64,000 bases of DNA from assembly GCA_030746555.1 (NCBI GenBank), contig JASLMK010000066.1, positions 62,001-126,000 of the forward strand, written 5' to 3'. Positions within the stretch are counted from its first letter, which is position 1, and every line of letters starts with the position of its first letter. A model generated the notes under the pieces. The model had not been told where the DNA came from, did not search any database, and was given only the letters and a program-made list of their open reading frames with translations. The DNA is from Planctomycetota bacterium. Its GTDB lineage: Bacteria; Planctomycetota; UBA1135; GCA-002686595. This document shows positions 44,880-53,265 of this stretch, in pieces. The position numbers and the translations under genes were made by a program.

Positions 44880-45341
44880 ATGAGCGACCACCAAGAAGAG
44901 TCCTTCTCCGAGTCCGACCTCGACTCCCCGGAGTACCGGGACCGCTTGATGCGCAAGCTGAACTGCCTGATTGCGCTCTTGGAGGTGGCCCTGGCGCGCG
45001 TTCGGCGGTCCATGGCCGGCCCCGAAGCCGACCTCGACAGGCTCTCGCGCATCCGCACGAACCTGCAGAGCACCCTGGATGTCTGCACGCGAGCCCGCGT
45101 CGCCCTGGAGCGCCGCGAGGCCACGCCTTCCGACCTCGCCGAGAGCCTGGCGTGCGTCAGCGGCTTCGACCTCCCCGAGGGAGAGCCCTTCGTCTTCCAG
45201 GAGTTGCCCGATGGGGCGCGGGTCGAGATGACCTCCCTGGAGGAGGAGCGCAAGTTCGAGCTGATGGGCGTGATCGACCCCGAGGAGGTCGAGGCCTGCA
45301 ACATCGACGAGCTTGCCTGCCGCTTGGGATCGGGGGAGTAG
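44880..45341 (+). CDS. Hypothetical helical protein
   Basis: A 153-residue acidic protein with no recognised motif. Residues about 15-85 are predicted helix (LMRKLNCLIALLEVALARVRRS; LDRLSRIRTNLQSTLDVCTRARVAL), followed by a mixed segment ending with a pair of acidic stretches. ATG 44880 is chosen because the sequence upstream in frame is not protein-like. A TAGTCT at 44816-44821 might be a -10 element for a short leader, but no -35 accompanies it. Confidence 0.55.
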   Translation: MSDHQEESFSESDLDSPEYRDRLMRKLNCLIALLEVALARVRRSMAGPEADLDRLSRIRTNLQSTLDVCTRARVALERREATPSDLAESLACVSGFDLPEGEPFVFQELPDGARVEMTSLEEERKFELMGVIDPEEVEACNIDELACRLGSGE

Positions 45342-45390
45342 GGGCCCACCGACGACCACCAGGGGCGGTCGGTGCGGGTAGACTGCGGGG

Positions 45391-46014
45391 GTGGATGGGC
45401 AGGCGAGGCCCCTGGTCCGCGGCGAGCGCGTCGCCTTGCGGCGCCCCGGGCGGGAAGATCGAGACGAGTTCCTCACACTGCGTCGTGCGAGCGCGGACTT
45501 CCTGCAACCCTGGGAGCCGCGTCCCGCCCGCGGCGTCGATCCCCACTCCGACTCCGCCTTCGCCGCCTACCTCGAGGGCAGCCGCGGTGGGCGGTGCGAG
45601 CGCCTGCTCTTGTGTCTCCGCGAAGGTGGGGCCCTGCTGGGAGGGATCAACTTCAACGAGATCTCCCGCGGGCCGTTCCAGAACGCGGCCCTTGGCTACT
45701 GGATCGGCGCGCCCTTCGCCGGGAAGGGCTACATGTCCGCCGGGCTGGGCCTGGCCCTGAGGTACGGTTTCGAGAACCTTGCCCTGCACCGGCTGGAGGC
45801 CAACATCCGACCAGAGAACGCCGCCTCCCTCGCCCTCGTGAGGCGCGCGGGATTCCGCCGCGAGGGGTTCTCCCGGCGGTATCTCCAAATCGACGGTGCC
45901 TGGAGGGACCACGAGCGCTGGGCGCTCTTGGCCGAGGATTGGCGCCAAGACGAGGGGTTCAGCGACCCCAGCTGCGGAGGTAGCGGAAGTCCTGGTTCAC
46001 GGTGCGATCGCTGA
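45391..46014 (+). CDS. GNAT acetyltransferase, RimJ/RimL type
   Basis: A 207-residue N-acetyltransferase. The RimJ pattern is clear: RGERVALRRPGREDRDEFLTLR, ISRGPFQNAALGYWIGAPFAGKGYMSAGL (acetyl-CoA loop), NLALHRLEANIRPENAASLALVRRAGFRREG and YLQIDGAWRDHERWALL. RimJ acetylates the N-terminal alanine of ribosomal protein S5; related enzymes act on other N-termini. The start is GTG 45391, with TAGACT 6 bases upstream (possible leaderless transcript). The last 56 bases overlap the convergent nadE gene. Confidence 0.88.
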   Translation: MDGQARPLVRGERVALRRPGREDRDEFLTLRRASADFLQPWEPRPARGVDPHSDSAFAAYLEGSRGGRCERLLLCLREGGALLGGINFNEISRGPFQNAALGYWIGAPFAGKGYMSAGLGLALRYGFENLALHRLEANIRPENAASLALVRRAGFRREGFSRRYLQIDGAWRDHERWALLAEDWRQDEGFSDPSCGGSGSPGSRCDR

Positions 46015-46786
46015 TCTTGGCCACCACCGGGGGCAGGCGCTTGTACTGGCTGTCGGTGACCTTGCGCACGACGGCCTCGACGAGCCCGGCATCGAAGCCG
46101 CGCGCGATGAGCTCGGCGGCGTCGTGGCGCTCGTCCACCAAGAGGTACAGCAGGCGGTCGGCCTCCTCGTAGGTGAAGCCGAGCTCCTGCTCGTCGGTCT
46201 GGCCCTCGAAGAGGTCGGCCGAGGGCGCCTTCTCCCGCACCGCGGCGGGCAGCTCGAGGTGTCGGGCGAGCTGGTAGATCTGGTGCTTGTAGAGGTCCCC
46301 GATGGGATTGAGGGCGCTGGCGCTGTCACCGAACTGGGTCGAGTAGCCAAACAGGAGCTCGGTCTTGTTGCTCGTGCCGATCACCAGCCCGTTCCACTCG
46401 ACCGAGAGGTCGTACAGGACGATCATCCGGCAGCGCGCCATGACGTTGCCGCGCCGCCCGCGGTCGGCGATCTCGCCCTCGGCCAGGTAGCCGTCGGCCA
46501 TGGCGCTGATGTCCACCGTGCGCGTGCAAAGCCCCAGGGCGCCCGCGACGGCTTCGGCGTCGGCTGCGCTGGCGGGATCGGAGGTGCGGTAGGGCATGTT
46601 CACCGCCAGCACCTCCCCCGGCCCGAAGGCGCGCGCCGCCAGGGCGGCGGTCACGGCCGAATCGACGCCGCCGGAGAGCCCGACCACGCCGCGCGAGAAG
46701 CCGAACTTGCCGGCTTCGCGGCGCAGGAAGCTCACCAACAGGTCCTCGGTCAGCTCGACTTGGATGTCGAGGCCGGCCTCGCTCAC
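45959..46786 (-). CDS. nadE: NAD synthetase (amide-transfer synthetase subunit)
   Basis: A 275-residue NAD synthetase converting deamido-NAD to NAD. The ATP-pyrophosphatase P-loop SGGVDS is at 38-43, with MPYRTSDPASAADAEAVA, NVMARCRMIVLYDLS, GTSNKTELLFGYSTQFGDSA and NPIGDLYKHQIYQLARHL. It lacks the N-terminal glutaminase domain, but the gene directly upstream (GTGA overlap) encodes a nitrilase-type amidase. Together they look like a two-subunit form of the glutamine-dependent enzyme. GTG 46786 is the start. Confidence 0.93.
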   Translation of the reverse strand: MSEAGLDIQVELTEDLLVSFLRREAGKFGFSRGVVGLSGGVDSAVTAALAARAFGPGEVLAVNMPYRTSDPASAADAEAVAGALGLCTRTVDISAMADGYLAEGEIADRGRRGNVMARCRMIVLYDLSVEWNGLVIGTSNKTELLFGYSTQFGDSASALNPIGDLYKHQIYQLARHLELPAAVREKAPSADLFEGQTDEQELGFTYEEADRLLYLLVDERHDAAELIARGFDAGLVEAVVRKVTDSQYKRLPPVVAKISDRTVNQDFRYLRSWGR

Positions 46787-47634
46787 GGGGCGGCCCCTTC
46801 CAGGCGCTCGAGCTCGCGCCGCACGATCCAGGCCTTCTCGTCGCGACGCAGGGGCGTCTTCAGTCGTGCCCGCTCGGTGGCGTGGGCATCCAGAGCGACG
46901 GGGAGGTGGCCGGCGCCGAGGCCGGAGAGCCTCCCAACCTCCTCGCCGAAAGGGTCGATGGCCCGCGACTCGCCGGCGAAGGTGACCCCATCCTCGCAGC
47001 CTACGCGGTTGACGTAGAGGACCCAGGACTGGAACAGGAGAGCCTGGGCGCTCAGGAGCTTCGACCACTTGCGCGAGGAGCCCAGCCCTTCGCCGGCGCG
47101 GGAGACGTCGCGCGCCGGGCTGCAGCTGGGCACGACGAGGGCGTCGGCGCCGGCGAGGAAGTACAGCCACCCGCCCGTCAGGTGCCAGGCGTCCTCGCAG
47201 ATCAAGACCCCCAAGCGGCCGTAGCGGCTCTCGATCAGGCGGAAGTGCTCCCCGGGGCCGAGGTCGCGGCTCTCCTCGAACATCCCGTAGGTGGCCAGGT
47301 GCACCTTGCGATGGATGTGGAGCGTCTTGCCGCCCTCGAGGAAGGCGTAGGCGTTGAAGCGACGGCCGTCGCGGCCGCGCTCCACGAACCCCACGCCGAT
47401 CGAGACCTCCTCGGAGCGCTCGCGCAACGAGGCGAGGGGGGCGGCGTCGGGCGCGAAGGAGACCTCGGCGGTCTGGTCCTTGAGGAAGTAGCCGCTGAGG
47501 GAGAGTTCGGGGAAGAGGCAGATGTCCGCCCCGGCCGCGCGCGCGGCATCCACGGCGGCCAGGTGGAGTTCGAGGTTGGCCTCAAGGTTGCCGAGCGTCG
47601 GCTCGATCTGTGCCAGGTGGATATTGGCGTCCAT
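46783..47634 (-). CDS. Nitrilase-family amidase, probable glutaminase partner of NadE
   Basis: A 283-residue carbon-nitrogen hydrolase. The catalytic triad is visible as Glu in LFPELSLSGYFLKD, Lys in IHRKVHLATYGMF and Cys in LGVLICEDAWHLTG. The sequence around these residues resembles the glutaminase domain of glutamine-dependent NAD synthetase. It is coupled to nadE by a 4-base overlap. A minus-strand TATCAT (47676-47671) lies about 37 bases upstream of the start. Supply of ammonia from glutamine to NadE is the likely role (inference from context). Confidence 0.85.
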   Translation of the reverse strand: MDANIHLAQIEPTLGNLEANLELHLAAVDAARAAGADICLFPELSLSGYFLKDQTAEVSFAPDAAPLASLRERSEEVSIGVGFVERGRDGRRFNAYAFLEGGKTLHIHRKVHLATYGMFEESRDLGPGEHFRLIESRYGRLGVLICEDAWHLTGGWLYFLAGADALVVPSCSPARDVSRAGEGLGSSRKWSKLLSAQALLFQSWVLYVNRVGCEDGVTFAGESRAIDPFGEEVGRLSGLGAGHLPVALDAHATERARLKTPLRRDEKAWIVRRELERLEGAAP

Positions 47635-47733
47635 GGTTGCGGGGGCGGGAGCGTGTCGCGGCCCGGGCAGATGATAGCCCCTCGCCGTGTGCGTCGGTGG
47701 TGGCGGATCGGTCGGCGCCGACGGGGCGGGCCC

Positions 47734-48729
47734 TCAGCCCCTGGCGGCCGCGGCCACGACCTCGGCCACCAAGTCGTCGGGGCTCACGCCCGACGCTTCG
47801 CCCTCGTAGCCCAGGAGGATGCGATGGCGCAGAGCGGGCGGGGCGAGCGCCTCGAGGTCGGCGACGGTCACGTGCAGGCGGCCGGCGACCGCCGCTCGGG
47901 CCTTTCCGGTCATCAACAGCGCCTGCCCGCCCCGGGGGCTCACGCCGTGCCGGACGAGGCGCCGTATGCCGTCGGGAGCCTGGGGGTGGTGGGGATGGGA
48001 GAGCGCGACGAGCCGGGCGGCGAACTCGATCACCTCGGAGGCGACGGGGAGGTCACGCACCAAGGCCTGCATCTGCAGGAGCTCCTCCGAGCCGAGGAGC
48101 GAGCGCGCCTCGAGAGGCGCCCGAGCGGTCGTTGCGGCGAGGATCGCGGTCAGGCCCTCGTGGGAGGGGTGGGGGATGTCGATCTTGAGCGTGAAGCGAT
48201 CAAGCTGCGCTTCGGGCAGAGGGTATGTCCCCTCCATCTCGATCGGGTTCTGCGTGGCGATGACGAAGAACGGCTCGTCGAGGGCGATCGTCTGACCGAA
48301 GACCGTTACCTGCCGCTCCTGCATGGCCTCGAGCAGGGCCGACTGGGTGCGGGGCGTGGCGCGGTTGATCTCGTCGGCCAGCACGATGTTCGCGAACACC
48401 GGTCCGCGCTCGAAGCTGAAGCGCCGAGCCCCGCCCGGCTCCTCCTCGAGAATGCGCGTGCCGGTGATGTCGGGCGGCATCAGGTCAGGGGTGAACTGGA
48501 TGCGCCGGTAGTCCATGCCGAGGGCCTGGGCGAGGGTGAAGACCAAGGTGGTCTTCCCCAGACCGGGCGCTCCCTCGAGCAGGGCGTGGCCGCCGGCGAG
48601 CACGCACAGGCCGAGTTGCTCGACGACCTCCCGCTGGCCGATGAAGTGCTCCTCGACCAGGCCCGTCAGCCCGCCGAAGGAGCGGCCGAGCAGGGAGAGG
48701 CGCTCCTCGATGTCGCCGTGTGCGCTCAC
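47734..48729 (-). CDS. MoxR-family AAA ATPase
   Basis: A 331-residue MoxR-type AAA+ chaperone. Walker A is EGAPGLGKTTLV, Walker B IVLADEINRATPRTQSALLEAM, sensor 1 FVIATQNPIEMEGTYPLPEAQLDRF, with the C-terminal lid domain VSPRGGQALLMTGKARA. Such ATPases mature or activate metal enzymes and envelope complexes, usually with DUF58 and von Willebrand factor genes next to them. None of those neighbours are present here. The start codon is GTG. Confidence 0.93.
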   Translation of the reverse strand: MSAHGDIEERLSLLGRSFGGLTGLVEEHFIGQREVVEQLGLCVLAGGHALLEGAPGLGKTTLVFTLAQALGMDYRRIQFTPDLMPPDITGTRILEEEPGGARRFSFERGPVFANIVLADEINRATPRTQSALLEAMQERQVTVFGQTIALDEPFFVIATQNPIEMEGTYPLPEAQLDRFTLKIDIPHPSHEGLTAILAATTARAPLEARSLLGSEELLQMQALVRDLPVASEVIEFAARLVALSHPHHPQAPDGIRRLVRHGVSPRGGQALLMTGKARAAVAGRLHVTVADLEALAPPALRHRILLGYEGEASGVSPDDLVAEVVAAAARG

Positions 48730-48798
48730 CGCGGCCCTCCACGCGCCCGGACGCTCTCGCGGGTCGCTCGCTCGTCGGCGCGGTCTTGGAAAACTGCC

Positions 48799-48826
48799 TT
48801 GAGGGTCATGGGCGGCGCCCCAGAAT
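48799..48826 (+). promoter_or_regulatory. Sigma-70-type promoter for the TPR lipoprotein gene
   Basis: TTGAGG (48799-48804) and CAGAAT (48821-48826) are 16 bases apart. Transcription would begin at about 48833, so the message would start essentially at the ATG 48834. This argues against the in-frame ATG at 48825. Confidence 0.4.
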
Positions 48827-48833
48827 GGGAGTG

Positions 48834-49847
48834 ATGGGAGTCTCCCACAAAGCGGGCGCCGACGGCAACGGCCTCGGGCCGTTGGCCCTCTCGCTGCTGG
48901 GCGCGGCGGCGCTGGCGGTCGCGGCCTGCGCGGCCCCCGACGAGCGCCGGGAGGCAGAGATCGCCGCCGCCGAGCTGGCCAGCTCGCAAGGGGAGTGGGT
49001 GCGAGCCGCGGCCTTGTGGCACGGGATCTACTTCGACGACGGCGGCCGCAACACCCGCGCCTGCCGCGAGTGCGCGCGGGCGCTGTTCTTCTCCGGCGAC
49101 GCCGACAGCGCCTGCGCGATGGTCGAGCTGGGCTTGGAGTCCGCGCCCGCTGACCCCGACCTGTTGGAGCTGCACGGGCGCGTGCTGGAGGCCAGCGGCT
49201 ACCGCAGGGCAGCGGAGCTCAGCCACTCGAGGGCGGTCGCCGCCGATCCCGGGCGCATCTACAGCCTCGTCGCTCTGGGGCGTCTGCGCCTGCAGCTGGG
49301 CTATGAGATCGCCGCCGTGGAGCCCCTCCAGCGGGCCGTCGACTTCTCCGGCGGCAGTGTCGAAGCCCTGGCCCTGCTCGGTCGCGCCCGCGCCGCCGGG
49401 GGCGAGGATGCCCTGGCCTTCGAGGCCTACGCGAAGGCCGCGGCCAAGACCGGAGAGTGCGATGCCGACACGCTGCTCGCCGCGGCGAGGTTGGGCCTGG
49501 GAGAGTCGGTGCGCACCGCGCGGGCCGACGCCGTGGGGCTGGCATTGGGCTGGGCGGGCGAGGTCGCCACGCGCGAGCCCCAGCGCACCCTCGCCCACGT
49601 CCTGCTCGGCCGCGCCAGCGAGCTCGCCGGGCGCTTGGAGGCCGCGGTCCAGCACTATCGTCGGGCCGTCGAAACCGACCCGTCCAACGCCGAGGCCCTG
49701 GCGGACCTGGCCTCCTTGCACGTGCGCATGGGTGACAGCGAGGCGGCCTCGGACATGGTCCGCCGGGCCCTGGAGGTCGAGCTCGATCCAACGCGCCGCA
49801 CGCACCTGATCGAGCTGCTCGAGGCCGGGCCCGCGGGCGGGCTCTGA
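48834..49847 (+). CDS. TPR-repeat lipoprotein
   Basis: A 337-residue protein. The signal sequence ends in a lipobox-like VAAC with the lipid cysteine at 32. The mature protein consists of about eight tetratricopeptide-like helical pairs, for example GEWVRAAALWHGIYFDDGG, ADPDLLELHGRVLEASGYRRAAEL, LEAAVQHYRRAVETDPSNAEALADLA and MGDSEAASDMVRRALEVE. TPR lipoproteins serve as scaffolds in envelope complexes. An alternative ATG at 48825 adds three residues. Confidence 0.8.
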   Translation: MGVSHKAGADGNGLGPLALSLLGAAALAVAACAAPDERREAEIAAAELASSQGEWVRAAALWHGIYFDDGGRNTRACRECARALFFSGDADSACAMVELGLESAPADPDLLELHGRVLEASGYRRAAELSHSRAVAADPGRIYSLVALGRLRLQLGYEIAAVEPLQRAVDFSGGSVEALALLGRARAAGGEDALAFEAYAKAAAKTGECDADTLLAAARLGLGESVRTARADAVGLALGWAGEVATREPQRTLAHVLLGRASELAGRLEAAVQHYRRAVETDPSNAEALADLASLHVRMGDSEAASDMVRRALEVELDPTRRTHLIELLEAGPAGGL

Positions 49848-49867
49848 GGGGGGGTCGGCGCGGGCGG

Positions 49868-50107
49868 TCACTGCGCCGAGAGCGAGGCCACCAACTCGTC
49901 GAGCTTGGCCGTCAACTCCTCGGTGAACTCCTCGCCGAAGTCCAGAGCCAGGACATCGATCTCCTCGAACGTGTAGCGCCCGGTCGTGCGGCTGAAGGGG
50001 ATGCCGTACTCCCACTTGTTCCCGTCGGAGGCCAGGATCACGACCTCTACCTGATCGTCCCCCTCGACGGCCTTCACCTCGTAGTGCTCGACTTCGTACT
50101 CGCTCAT
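49868..50107 (-). CDS. Small acidic hypothetical protein
   Basis: A 79-residue acidic protein without a recognised domain. It starts MSEYEVEHYEVKAVEGDDQV and contains a beta segment (VVILASDGNKWEYGIPFS) followed by an acidic helix. It is divergent from the homoaconitase-like gene (66-base gap) and convergent with the TPR gene. TAGTTT lies 8 bases before the ATG on the minus strand. The long reading frame that covers this gene and runs on to about 51982 is the shadow of the gene at 50174. Confidence 0.6.
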   Translation of the reverse strand: MSEYEVEHYEVKAVEGDDQVEVVILASDGNKWEYGIPFSRTTGRYTFEEIDVLALDFGEEFTEELTAKLDELVASLSAQ

Positions 50108-50173
50108 GAGGCCGTAAACTACCCTACTCCTCCTGCCCCGGCCAGGAACGCACTCCACCCACCGCCCGCCGCC

Positions 50174-52111
50174 ATGCCCCAGACCCTGATCGAGAAGATC
50201 GCGCAGAGCCACGCCCTCGACCTCCCCGCCCGAAGCCTGGTTCGCTCGGGCGACTTCCTCCGCGTGCGCCCCGCGCACGTGATGACCCACGACAACACCG
50301 GCGCGGTGATCCCCAAGTTCGAGGGGATCGGCGCCGCGGGAGTGTTCGATGCCCGCCAGCCCGTGTTCACCCTCGACCACGACGTCCAGAATCGCTCGCA
50401 GGCCAACCTGGAGAAGTACGAGAGGATCGAGGCCTTCGCCCGCGAGCAGGGGGTCGAGTTCTTCGGCGCGGGTCGAGGCATCGGCCACCAGGTGATGTGC
50501 GAGGAGGGCTTCGTCCTGCCGGGGACGATGGTCGTTGCCTCCGACAGCCACTCCAACCTCTACGGCGGCCTGGGCGCCCTGGGCACGCCGGTCGTCCGCA
50601 CCGACGCGGCTGCCCTGTGGGCCGTGGGCGAGACCTGGTACCAGATCCCGCCGATCACGCGGGTCCACCTCGAGGGCTCGCTCGCTGCGGGAGTTAGCGG
50701 CAAGGACGTGATCATCACGCTCTGCGGCCGCTTCAACGAAGACGAGGTGCTCAACCACGGCCTGGAGTTCCAGGGCCCGGGCGTGGCGACCCTCTCGATC
50801 GACGAGCGTTTGGCGATCGCCAACATGACGACCGAGTGGGGTGCCCTGGCGGGCGTCTTCGCGTGCGACGAGCGCACCCTCGACTGGCTCGACGCGCGCC
50901 TGGCCGTGCTCGAGGGCGAGGGGCGCAACCGCGGCGACCTCGATGCGGAGCGCCTGGCTGCCCTGCGCGCAGAGCCGCCGGCAGCCGACGGCGACGCGAT
51001 CTACCGTCAGACGATCACCCTCGACCTCTCGCAGGTGCGCCGCGGCGTGTCCGGCCCCGACCACGTCAAGCGCATGCAGCCCCTCGCCCTGCTCGAGCGC
51101 GAGCGGATCCCCGTCCACAAGGCCTACATCCTCTCGTGCGTGAACGGGCGGGCGGACGACCTCTCGGCGGCGGCGCGGGTGCTGGACGGCAAGCGCGTGG
51201 CCGAGGGCGTCGAGCTGTACGTGGCCGCGGCCTCCTCGGAGGTCGAGGCGGAGGTGCGGCGGCGTGGGGACTGGGAGCGCCTCGAGCGGGCCGGCGCGCA
51301 CTTCCTGCCGCCCGGCTGCGGGCCGTGCATCGGCCTGGGCGAAGGGCTCCTGGGCGAGGACGAGGTCGGCATCAGCGCGACCAACCGCAACTTCAAGGGG
51401 CGCATGGGGGCGCGCTCGGCGCGCTGCTACCTCGCCAGCCCGGCGGTCGTGGCGCAGAGCGCGATCGCGGGCACCATCTGCGGGGGAGAGCACGATGCCC
51501 CGGCGGAGCCGCCGGGGACCCTCACGCGCCACGAACGCGCGCCCGCAGATGCCGGCGGCGTGGAGCTGCGGGAGGGGTTTGCCGCGTCGCTCACCGGAGA
51601 CGTCTTGTTCCTCGACGCGGACAACCTCAATACCGACGGCATCTACGGCAAGGACTGGACCTACCAGGATGGGTTGACGCCGGAGGAGATGGCGTCGCAC
51701 TCCATGGAGAACTACGACCCGCAGTTCCTCTCGATCGCCAAGCCAGGGGACGTGATCGTGGGCGGGTACAACTTCGGCACGGGCTCCTCTCGCGAGCAAG
51801 CGGTCACGTGCCTTTCCTTCTTCGGGATCCAGTGCGTGATCGCGGCCTCCTTCAGCGAGACCTACAAGCGCAACGCCTTCAACAACGGGTTCCTGTGCAT
51901 CGACTGTCCGGAGCTCGTGGAGAGGCTGCGAGGCGTGTACGGCGAGACCGTGCCGACGCGGCGGTGCGATGGTGCGCTGCAAGTCGACTTCGTGGGCTCG
52001 AAGCTCACCTACGACGGCGAGTCCTACCCGATCAGCCGCTTGGGGCCGGCGGCGCAGGACCTGATCCTCGCGGGCGGCCTCGAGCCGCTGGTGCGCTCGA
52101 AGATCGCCTGA
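50174..52111 (+). CDS. Fused aconitase-superfamily hydratase, homoaconitase-like
   Basis: A 645-residue protein joining a LeuC-like large domain and a LeuD-like small domain. The [4Fe-4S] ligands appear in LSCVNGRADDLSAA and PPGCGPCIGLGEG. Conserved segments are RPAHVMTHDNTGAV, FTLDHDVQNRS, VASDSHSNLYGGLGALGTPV and SATNRNFKGRMG. The swivel domain has DNLNTDGIYGKDWTYQDGLT, then SMENYDPQF and GGYNFGTGSSREQAV, which closely resemble fungal homoaconitase (Lys4) in my memory of that family. That would make it the homocitrate-homoisocitrate step of alpha-aminoadipate lysine synthesis. A bifunctional or isopropylmalate isomerase role is the alternative. Confidence 0.82.
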   Translation: MPQTLIEKIAQSHALDLPARSLVRSGDFLRVRPAHVMTHDNTGAVIPKFEGIGAAGVFDARQPVFTLDHDVQNRSQANLEKYERIEAFAREQGVEFFGAGRGIGHQVMCEEGFVLPGTMVVASDSHSNLYGGLGALGTPVVRTDAAALWAVGETWYQIPPITRVHLEGSLAAGVSGKDVIITLCGRFNEDEVLNHGLEFQGPGVATLSIDERLAIANMTTEWGALAGVFACDERTLDWLDARLAVLEGEGRNRGDLDAERLAALRAEPPAADGDAIYRQTITLDLSQVRRGVSGPDHVKRMQPLALLERERIPVHKAYILSCVNGRADDLSAAARVLDGKRVAEGVELYVAAASSEVEAEVRRRGDWERLERAGAHFLPPGCGPCIGLGEGLLGEDEVGISATNRNFKGRMGARSARCYLASPAVVAQSAIAGTICGGEHDAPAEPPGTLTRHERAPADAGGVELREGFAASLTGDVLFLDADNLNTDGIYGKDWTYQDGLTPEEMASHSMENYDPQFLSIAKPGDVIVGGYNFGTGSSREQAVTCLSFFGIQCVIAASFSETYKRNAFNNGFLCIDCPELVERLRGVYGETVPTRRCDGALQVDFVGSKLTYDGESYPISRLGPAAQDLILAGGLEPLVRSKIA

Positions 52112-53227
52112 TCAACCGCCCAGCATCATCGTCCAAGTCGCCTCGCAGCGGCCCAGGCCGATGCGCCGGTGGCCGGCGGCCATCATGTTGCGGTGGTGTC
52201 CGGGGCTGTACCACCAGGCGCGGATCGCCCCTTCACCGCTGTCGTGGCCCGCGGCGATGTTCTCTGCGGAGGCGCTCGTGCCCGCAAGGCGAGCGCGCTG
52301 CCCGAAGGTCTCCTTGCCCGCTACCGGCGAGGAGTGGCTGAAGAACCCGTGCTCCACCATGTCCTGGGAGTGGCCGCGCGAGGCCTCGCCCAGGCGCACG
52401 TCGATCCGCACGGCGCCCAGCCCGGCGTGGATGCGGCGGGCGTTCAGGCGGGCGACGCCGGAGAGCTCCTGGGCGTCCAGCCGGCCGCGAAGCTCACGGT
52501 TGGCGGCCAGCGCCAGGCGGTCGGCCTTCTCCATGGGAGTGGCCAGGAGCGCGAGCCACTCCAGCCGCGTGTAGAGGGTGTCCTCTTGAGCGCGGGGGTC
52601 TGAGGGAGCGGCCAACCGCGCCACGCGCGTCCGCAAGGAGCGGTCGTCGTCGAGGCGCTTGCGCGCGAGGTGCCAATGGTCGGCGAGCACCTTGCGTTCC
52701 TCGAGGTTGTCGAGCAGCTCCTCGAGGTCCGCGAACAGGCCTTCGGAGTGGTCGTAGACGTCATTGGGGTGGACGGTCAGCAGCTCGCCGAGGCGCTCCA
52801 TGGCCGGGTCGCTGCGCCGCGTGATCGCGCCCTTGCCGAGGTTCGCGTCGGCAGCGAGAGCTGTGACGCGGGCTTGCAGCAGTGCGACTTCCTCCCGGGT
52901 CGAGCGGTCCAGGCGCTCCAGGACGAGCTCTCCGGCGGCGCGGTCGAAGTCGGCGGCGATGGCTTCGCTCTTGGGAGTGAAGCGCTTCTCGAGGTGGGCA
53001 CACTCGCGCCCGAGGTGGAAGGCGAGCTGGTAGCGCGCGTTGGGCCCCGCCTCGAGGAGGGCGCGCATGGCGGACAGCTTGTCCTCGGCGGGGATCCGGC
53101 GGTCCCGCACGAGCGCGAGGTGCGCTCGGGCCGCGGCGGGATCGTCGTCCTGCGGCGCGGGGGCGGCCCCCGCGGCCGGCGCCGCAGGGAGGAGGGCGAT
53201 AGCAGTGGCGGCGAGGGGGAGGTGCAT
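52112..53227 (-). CDS. Secreted CAP/SCP-domain protein
   Basis: A 371-residue protein with signal peptide (AATAIALLPAAPAAGAAPA). Residues about 25-250 are helical and charged, without a recognised domain. The C-terminal ~115 residues are a CAP (cysteine-rich secretory/SCP) domain: LNARRIHAGLGAVRID, ASRGHSQDMVEHGFFSHSSP, SASAENIAAG, and AWWYSPGHHRNMMAAGHRRIGLG with the CAP histidine/glutamate site. CAP domains of bacteria are secreted and poorly understood. The stop codon abuts the stop of the convergent hydratase gene (TGATCA). Confidence 0.85.
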   Translation of the reverse strand: MHLPLAATAIALLPAAPAAGAAPAPQDDDPAAARAHLALVRDRRIPAEDKLSAMRALLEAGPNARYQLAFHLGRECAHLEKRFTPKSEAIAADFDRAAGELVLERLDRSTREEVALLQARVTALAADANLGKGAITRRSDPAMERLGELLTVHPNDVYDHSEGLFADLEELLDNLEERKVLADHWHLARKRLDDDRSLRTRVARLAAPSDPRAQEDTLYTRLEWLALLATPMEKADRLALAANRELRGRLDAQELSGVARLNARRIHAGLGAVRIDVRLGEASRGHSQDMVEHGFFSHSSPVAGKETFGQRARLAGTSASAENIAAGHDSGEGAIRAWWYSPGHHRNMMAAGHRRIGLGRCEATWTMMLGG

Positions 53228-53265
53228 GGCGGCCGGCTCGTAGGGCGAGCGGTCGCGGCCCGCCC

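Noticed and set aside
49868-51982. A 704-codon open frame on the minus strand across the hydratase gene
   Set aside because: It is the mirror of the plus-strand homoaconitase-like gene, with third-position GC keeping stops away. Only its last 79 codons look like protein and are reported as a small gene.
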